Source of the DNA: Glycomyces harbinensis
Lineage (GTDB): Bacteria; Actinomycetota; Actinomycetes; Mycobacteriales; Micromonosporaceae
Direction of reading: 5' to 3'
Assembly: GCF_900101745.1 (NCBI RefSeq)
Contig: NZ_FNAD01000005.1
Coordinates: 1 to 64,000, forward strand
DNA length: 64,000 bases
Numbering within the stretch: the first letter of the stretch is position 1; each line of letters starts with the position of its first letter. Made by a program: the position numbers and the translations under genes. Below the pieces are notes generated by a model that did no database searches, had not been told where the DNA came from, and saw nothing but the letters and a program-made list of their open reading frames with translations. Shown piece by piece: positions 59,642-64,000 of the stretch.

Positions 59642-60049
59642 CGCAACCTCCCTGCTCGGTCCTCTCGGGCCATGATCGCGGCATACCCGCCGCGGCGCGG
59701 GGTATTCGCGCGTTCGGGGGCCTCGGGCGGCCAGGAGGTGAGGGGGACGGCCGGTTCCCGGCCCCGGGACGGGTCCAGAGCGCACCGGGCGGCCGACGCC
59801 GCCCACGGGGGCAGAGTCGGGCCCGCGCAACCTGGAGGACATCTTCGAGCGCGTCCGCCGCGGCCCCGGTGCACCGCGCCGGGCCCGTCTTCGCGCGATC
59901 GCGGGGCGCCGCCGCCGCCGGGGAGGGGCCGACCTGCTCCGCGAGCGTATCGGCGGCGCCGCCGGGCGGGGCCCGACCGCGCCCCGACGGACGTGATCCA
60001 TTTTGGTCACGGCCTGTGATCTCATGATCGCGAGTGAATTTCAAGGCAC
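59642..60049. other. intergenic region upstream of ppk
   Basis: Very GC-rich to about 59,990, then a less GC-rich promoter region. No gene supported. Confidence 0.45.
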
Positions 60050-60081
60050 GTTCACCGCAGGTTCACTTTCTTCGTTAACCT
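60050..60081 (+). promoter_or_regulatory. PHO-box-like repeats and -10 of ppk
   Basis: GTTCACC at 60,050 and GTTCACT at 60,061 are 11 bp apart, and GTTAACC follows at 60,074. This is the 11-bp direct-repeat pattern bound by PhoP in streptomycetes. TAACCT (60,076-60,081) lies 8 nt before the ppk ATG. Confidence 0.65.
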
Positions 60082-60089
60082 TGTGATGT

Positions 60090-62138
60090 ATGACGAATAA
60101 CGACCCTGTTCCCCTCGTAGAGGCCGGTTTGCCGCCCGACCGGTTCCTCGACCGGGAAGAGAGCTGGCTGCGGTTCAACGGCCGGGTCCTGCGCCTGGCG
60201 CAGTCTCCCGAACTGCCGCTGCTCGAACGGGTCAGATTCCTCTCGATCTTCTCCAACAACCTCGACGAGTTCTTCATGGTCCGCGTCGCCGGGCTCATGC
60301 GCCGCCTCGCCACCGGCCTGCCCGTGCGCACCTCCTCGGGCCGCTCGCCCCACGCGCTCCTCAACCGCATCGCCCGCCTCACCCACCAGCTGAGCCTCGA
60401 ACAGGCCGAGTACTTCCGCGACGAGATCGCCCCCCTCCTCGCCAAGGAGGACATCGCGATCGTCCGCTGGGCCCACCTCGAGGACGCCGAGCAGGCCCGG
60501 ATGCACGAGCTGTTCCGCACCCGCATCTACCCCGTGCTCACCCCGCTCGTCGTCGACCCCGCCCACCCCTTCCCCTACATCTCCGGGCGGTCCCTCAACC
60601 TCGCCGTCCAGGTCCGAGACCCCCGCAACGGCGTCAGCCGCTTCGCCCGCGTCAAGGTCCCGCCGCTCCTGCCCCGCTTCATGGCCGTCGCGCCCGGGCG
60701 CTTCACCCCACTCGAGGACGTCATCGCCGCGCACCTCGCGCAGCTGTTCCCAGGCATGGAGGTCCTCGGCCACCACACGTTCCGCGTCACCCGCAACCAG
60801 GACCTCGAGATCGACGAGGACATCACCGAGAACCTCCTCCAGACCCTCGAACGCGAACTGCTGCGCCGGCGCTTCGGGCCGGTCGTGCGCCTCGAGGTCG
60901 AGGACACCATCGACCCGCGCGTGCTCGACCGCCTCACCGCCGAGCTCGGCGTGGACGAGGAGGCCGTCTACCAGGTCCCCGGCCCGCTCGACCTCGCCGG
61001 GCTCGACGCGCTCGCCGACCTCGAGCGCGCCGACCTGAAGTACCCGCGCTTCCGGCCCTCCGAGGCGGTCCTGCCGCCCGACGCGGACCTGTTCGCGGTC
61101 ATGCGCGACCAGGACGTCCTCGTCCACCACCCCTACGACTCGTTCACCGCCTCGGTGGAGCGGCTCATCGAGGAGGCCGCCGCCGACCCGCAGGTCCTGG
61201 CGATCAAGCAGACCCTGTACCGCACCAGCGGCAAGTCCCCCATCGTCGACGCGCTCATCAGCGCCGCCGACGCCGGGAAGCAGGTCGTCGTGGTCGTGGA
61301 GATCAAGGCGCGCTTCGACGAGCAGGCCAACATCGACTGGGCCCAGAAGCTGGAGCAGGCCGGGTGCCACGTCATGTACGGGATAGTCGGCCTCAAGACG
61401 CACTGCAAACTCGCGCTCGTGGTGCGGCAGGAGTCCGACGGGACCCTGCTGCGCTACAGCCACGTCGGCACCGGCAACTACCACCCCACGACCGCGCGCC
61501 TCTACGAGGACTTCGGGCTGCTCACCACCGACCCGAAGGTCGGCGAGGACGTCAACGCGGTCTTCAACCACCTCACCGGGTACTCCCGGGACGAGGACTA
61601 CCACCGGCTGCTGGTCGCCCCGCACTCCCTGCGCAAGGGCCTCATCGAGCGGATCGACCGCGAGATCGAGAACCACCGCATGGGCCTGCCCGCGCGGCTG
61701 CGGTTCAAATGCAACTCGCTCACCGACGAGGGCATCATCGACGCGCTCTACCGGGCCTCCCGGGCCGGCGTCGAGGTCGACCTGTTCCTGCGCGGCATCT
61801 GCGCGCTGCGCCCGGGCGTGCCCGGCCTGTCCGAGAACATCCGAGTACGCAGCGTCCTGGGCCGCTTCCTCGAACACTCCCGGGTGTACGTGTTCGAGAA
61901 CGGCGGCGACCCGGAAGTATGGTTGGGCAGCGCGGACCTCATGCACCGCAACCTCGACCGCAGGGTCGAGGTGCTCGTGCGGGTCGAAGGGGACGCCCAC
62001 CGCGCGCAGCTGACCTCGCTGCTGGACCGCGGGATGGACACCGACATCCGGACCTGGAGGCTGGGCCCGCTGGGCCTGTGGACCCGGGAACGGGGCGGGG
62101 GCGACCTCCAGGAACAACTCATGCAGGAGCACCGTTGA
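60090..62138 (+). CDS. ppk: polyphosphate kinase 1
   Basis: 682 residues. Reversibly makes polyphosphate from ATP. N-terminal [30 protein letters not shown], and the catalytic core with [26 protein letters not shown], the autophosphorylated histidine in GLKTHCK (His438), a second His in HVGTGNYHP (His458) and FNHLTGYS. Full length. The stop overlaps the mutT1 start by one base, the ppk-mutT1 order also found in mycobacteria. Likely induced by phosphate limitation through the upstream repeats. Confidence 0.97.
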   Translation: MTNNDPVPLVEAGLPPDRFLDREESWLRFNGRVLRLAQSPELPLLERVRFLSIFSNNLDEFFMVRVAGLMRRLATGLPVRTSSGRSPHALLNRIARLTHQLSLEQAEYFRDEIAPLLAKEDIAIVRWAHLEDAEQARMHELFRTRIYPVLTPLVVDPAHPFPYISGRSLNLAVQVRDPRNGVSRFARVKVPPLLPRFMAVAPGRFTPLEDVIAAHLAQLFPGMEVLGHHTFRVTRNQDLEIDEDITENLLQTLERELLRRRFGPVVRLEVEDTIDPRVLDRLTAELGVDEEAVYQVPGPLDLAGLDALADLERADLKYPRFRPSEAVLPPDADLFAVMRDQDVLVHHPYDSFTASVERLIEEAAADPQVLAIKQTLYRTSGKSPIVDALISAADAGKQVVVVVEIKARFDEQANIDWAQKLEQAGCHVMYGIVGLKTHCKLALVVRQESDGTLLRYSHVGTGNYHPTTARLYEDFGLLTTDPKVGEDVNAVFNHLTGYSRDEDYHRLLVAPHSLRKGLIERIDREIENHRMGLPARLRFKCNSLTDEGIIDALYRASRAGVEVDLFLRGICALRPGVPGLSENIRVRSVLGRFLEHSRVYVFENGGDPEVWLGSADLMHRNLDRRVEVLVRVEGDAHRAQLTSLLDRGMDTDIRTWRLGPLGLWTRERGGGDLQEQLMQEHR

Positions 62139-63016
62139 TGCAACCCGAGATCTTCGCCGCCGGCGCCGTGCTGTGGCGCCCGGGCGAGGACGGGCCGGAG
62201 CTGGCCCTCATCCACCGGCCGAAGTACGGCGACTGGACCTTCCCGAAGGGGAAGCTCAAGCGCGGCGAGCACCTGCTCGCCGCCGCGCAGCGGGAGGTCT
62301 TCGAGGAGACCGGGATCCGGCCGGTGCTCGGACGCCCGCTCGCGCCCTCCTTCTACGACAAGGAGGGCCGGCTCAAGCGCGTCGACTACTGGTGCGCCAC
62401 GCCCGCCGCCGAGGAGGCCGTGGGCGAGGCGGTGGACCCCCGGGAGGTCGACGACCTCGAATGGGTCCCCCTGGCCGACGTGTCCGACCGGCTCACGTAC
62501 GAACGGGACCAGCCGGTCCTGGAGGACTTCTCCCGCGAGGCCGCCCGCGACACGGTCCCGCTCATCTTCATCCGGCACGCGCTCGCACTGTCCAAAGCGG
62601 ACTGGTTCGACCAGGACGAGCTGCGGACCCTCAACCAGCGCGGGCGCGAACGGGCCCAGCAGCTCGAGGTGCTCCTCTCGGCCTTCCCGACCGGGCAGGC
62701 GTTCAGCTCCACGAGCGCCCGCTGCCTGGAGACCCTGCTGCCGTACTGCGCGGCCGAGGGCATCGCCTTGACCGGCCTGCCCGAGTTCACCCCCGGCACC
62801 GCCAAGCCCGGTGACGCGACGGCCCGGCTGGACGAGGTCATCGCCTCCGGGAAGCCCGCGGTCATCTGCGGGCACGGGGAGAGCATCGACGAGCTGGTGG
62901 CCTACGCGAGCGGGAGGCTCGGCACCCCGGTCCCCGTGGGCCCCTTGGAGAAGGGCTCGTTCGTGGTCTTCCATACGTTCGAGGGCCGCCTGGTCGCCAC
63001 CGAAGTGCACGACTGA
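62138..63016 (+). CDS. mutT1: MutT1-type NUDIX hydrolase with histidine phosphatase domain
   Basis: 292 residues. The NUDIX domain (1-130) has the full box from Gly38 to Ile60 ending REVFEETGI. A phosphoglycerate-mutase-like domain (140-292) carries the catalytic RHA (146-148), SSTSARCLET and the second His in CGHGES. In mycobacteria MutT1 clears 8-oxo-dGTP and related di- and polyphosphates. Coupled to ppk by a TGATG overlap, linking nucleotide or polyphosphate turnover to polyphosphate synthesis. The gene is followed by a long palindrome. Confidence 0.93.
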   Translation: MQPEIFAAGAVLWRPGEDGPELALIHRPKYGDWTFPKGKLKRGEHLLAAAQREVFEETGIRPVLGRPLAPSFYDKEGRLKRVDYWCATPAAEEAVGEAVDPREVDDLEWVPLADVSDRLTYERDQPVLEDFSREAARDTVPLIFIRHALALSKADWFDQDELRTLNQRGRERAQQLEVLLSAFPTGQAFSSTSARCLETLLPYCAAEGIALTGLPEFTPGTAKPGDATARLDEVIASGKPAVICGHGESIDELVAYASGRLGTPVPVGPLEKGSFVVFHTFEGRLVATEVHD

Positions 63017-63115
63017 GGCCCTCCCGGGGTCGGTACTGCCCGGGCCGTGGCCCGGTGGGATCTGTTTCGTTGCGCGTGTTCGATGCGGTCGGTCTGGCGC
63101 GCCTGTTGTTCTGGC

Positions 63116-63155
63116 CGGTGGGGTGTCGGGCTCGGCCGAGCCCGACACCCCACCG
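63116..63155 (+). terminator. 40-bp perfect palindrome after mutT1
   Basis: Every base from 63,116 to 63,155 pairs: a left arm of 20 (CGGTGGGGTGTCGGGCTCGG) and its exact complement without spacer. As RNA it forms a very stable hairpin, so it probably ends the ppk-mutT1 transcript and the convergent gene. No T-run. Confidence 0.65.
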
Positions 63156-63340
63156 CCGCTCCGCGGAGGAGCCGGCACCGGGCGGGGACCGCGCGCGGGT
63201 GGATTCCCGCGCGCGGCCGCGGTATGGCGACGTTCGCGAATACCCTCTTGTCGCCGCCATCCCGCCGGTGCCGAATGGCTGCTTTTTTGCTATCTATGCA
63301 ACACGAAGCGCCACCGAACGGCAACAGAAAGTTCGCCGCC

Positions 63341-63394
63341 TGTGGATAACTTCGTCGTCCTCAGCGTCTCAGCTGCTCAGTCGCCTGTGGATAA
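63341..63394. promoter_or_regulatory. two consensus DnaA boxes
   Basis: TGTGGATAA at 63,341-63,349 and 63,386-63,394, both perfect matches to TTATCCACA on the minus strand, in the same extended context (CGCCTGTGGATAACT/C). Just past the stop of the GH3-like gene. Confidence 0.5.
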
Positions 63395-63397
63395 CTC

Positions 63398-64000
63398 CTA
63401 CCGGGTCAGGCGGATCGATTCGACGTAGACGCCCCCGGCCCGGAAGCGCAGGAACAGGTGCTGCGTGCCCGCCGCGCCCTCGAGGGGAGCGGCGACGTCG
63501 GTGAAGGCCTGGCGGTCGCCGGTCTTCGGGACCTCGACCTCCGCCAGGAGCGGGCCGTCCGGGCCCGCGGCGCGGACCTCGATCACCGGGTCGGCCAGGT
63601 CGGCCCATGCCGCTCCCGTTGTGGCCGTGCGCAGTTCGATGCCCGTGGCACCGTCGAGGGCTACGTTGGTGAAGCCCACGTAGTCGCCCGCCCGGCGGGA
63701 CGCCGTCGAGTGGTAGCCGCCCTCGCGCTTGAGCGTGTGCAGCTTCGAGACCTCCCAATAGGTCACGCCTTGCGCGATCGTGGCCTTCTCCCAGACGTTG
63801 GCCGCCTCCGAGAGGTCGAGCGGGGCGATCGTCTCGCCCTCGATGCGGATCTCGGCCCCGGGCCCCGAGCCGTTGCCCGCGACGACCGCGTACGTGCCGG
63901 TCTCCACGACCCGCCTGCCGTTCACCACGTCCCACACGAACAGGTCCTGCGGGTCGACCGTGATCGCGACGCGCCGCGTCTCGCCCGGGGCGACGTCCTT
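63398..64000 (-). CDS. C-terminal part of a GH3-type glycosidase (runs off the window)
   Basis: 200 codons visible, continuing past base 64,000. First the end of a fibronectin-III-like domain typical of GH3 beta-glucosidases (DVAPGETRRVAITVDPQDLF, VETGTYAVVAGNGSG), then a ~130-residue CBM6-like carbohydrate-binding domain (REGGYHSTASRRAGDYVGFT, ending FRAGGVYVESIRLTR). The catalytic domain lies outside. Probably degrades plant or fungal glucans. The identification rests on the accessory domains only. Confidence 0.7.
   Translation of the reverse strand, partial: KDVAPGETRRVAITVDPQDLFVWDVVNGRRVVETGTYAVVAGNGSGPGAEIRIEGETIAPLDLSEAANVWEKATIAQGVTYWEVSKLHTLKREGGYHSTASRRAGDYVGFTNVALDGATGIELRTATTGAAWADLADPVIEVRAAGPDGPLLAEVEVPKTGDRQAFTDVAAPLEGAAGTQHLFLRFRAGGVYVESIRLTR

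Larger units (their letters stand above)
63017..63397. other. intergenic region with palindrome and DnaA boxes
   Basis: No coding sequence recognised. It contains the 40-bp palindrome and two DnaA boxes listed separately. Confidence 0.6.

Noticed and set aside
63341-63394. Chromosomal origin of replication
   Set aside because: Only two DnaA boxes, no AT-rich unwinding region and none of the usual origin genes.

Overview
The window is very GC-rich. Genes start with ATG, GTG or TTG, and about fifteen of them begin 6-8 nt after a TANNNT-like -10 box, which is the leaderless pattern typical of Actinomycetota. Gene content agrees: mycobacterial-type MutT1 (NUDIX plus histidine phosphatase), GPP34, YbaB/ESX-like/WXG modules, a SARP regulator, and a DUF2520-panC-panD / nadB-nadC-coaX neighbourhood. 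I infer a chromosomal segment of a filamentous actinobacterium and cannot name the genus from sequence alone.

Region 1 (1-22,000) is an accessory, decaying zone. It opens with the trailing end of a type I-E-like CRISPR array without cas genes. Remnants of at least three genes for secreted HNH nucleases follow. One is split precisely by a ~5 kb element carrying two tyrosine recombinases and an NAD-dependent epimerase, which resembles Tn554 in organisation. A second HNH remnant (17.7 kb) still carries the same element end joined to the same codon, next to a truncated recombinase and an IS3-family insertion. A membrane-anchored SARP regulator with a PQQ-like propeller tail lies in the middle. 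Around it are six small secreted-protein genes and one relic. Upstream of each is the same array: three GTGC-type repeats exactly 11 bp apart, usually with a -10-like hexamer at a fixed distance. This looks like a local SARP regulon and is the most interesting system in the window.

Region 2 (22,100-43,400) is core chromosome. It holds tRNA-Pro, a metallophosphoesterase divergent from a YqeY protein, prfC-ksgA-ispE, two parallel YbaB/small ESX-like/large WXG modules, and a minus-strand series for pantothenate, NAD and CoA synthesis (DUF2520, panC, panD, an S10 peptidase, nadB, nadC, coaX). A MidA-like methyltransferase, an Rpn-like nuclease and an AraC/NAD(P)H oxidoreductase pair follow.

Region 3 (43,400-64,000) is mostly housekeeping and transport: an ABC-F ATPase, a P450/ferredoxin pair with an upstream palindrome, two HAD phosphatases, DUF488, serS with a zincin gene between 184-bp inverted repeats, a molybdate operon (mop-modA-modB-modC), an ArsR/MFS pair, GPP34, pheA, tRNA-Glu, tRNA-Asp, ppk (with a PHO-box-like repeat) and mutT1. 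The window ends in the C-terminal part of a probable GH3 glycosidase, after a 40-bp perfect palindrome and two consensus DnaA boxes.
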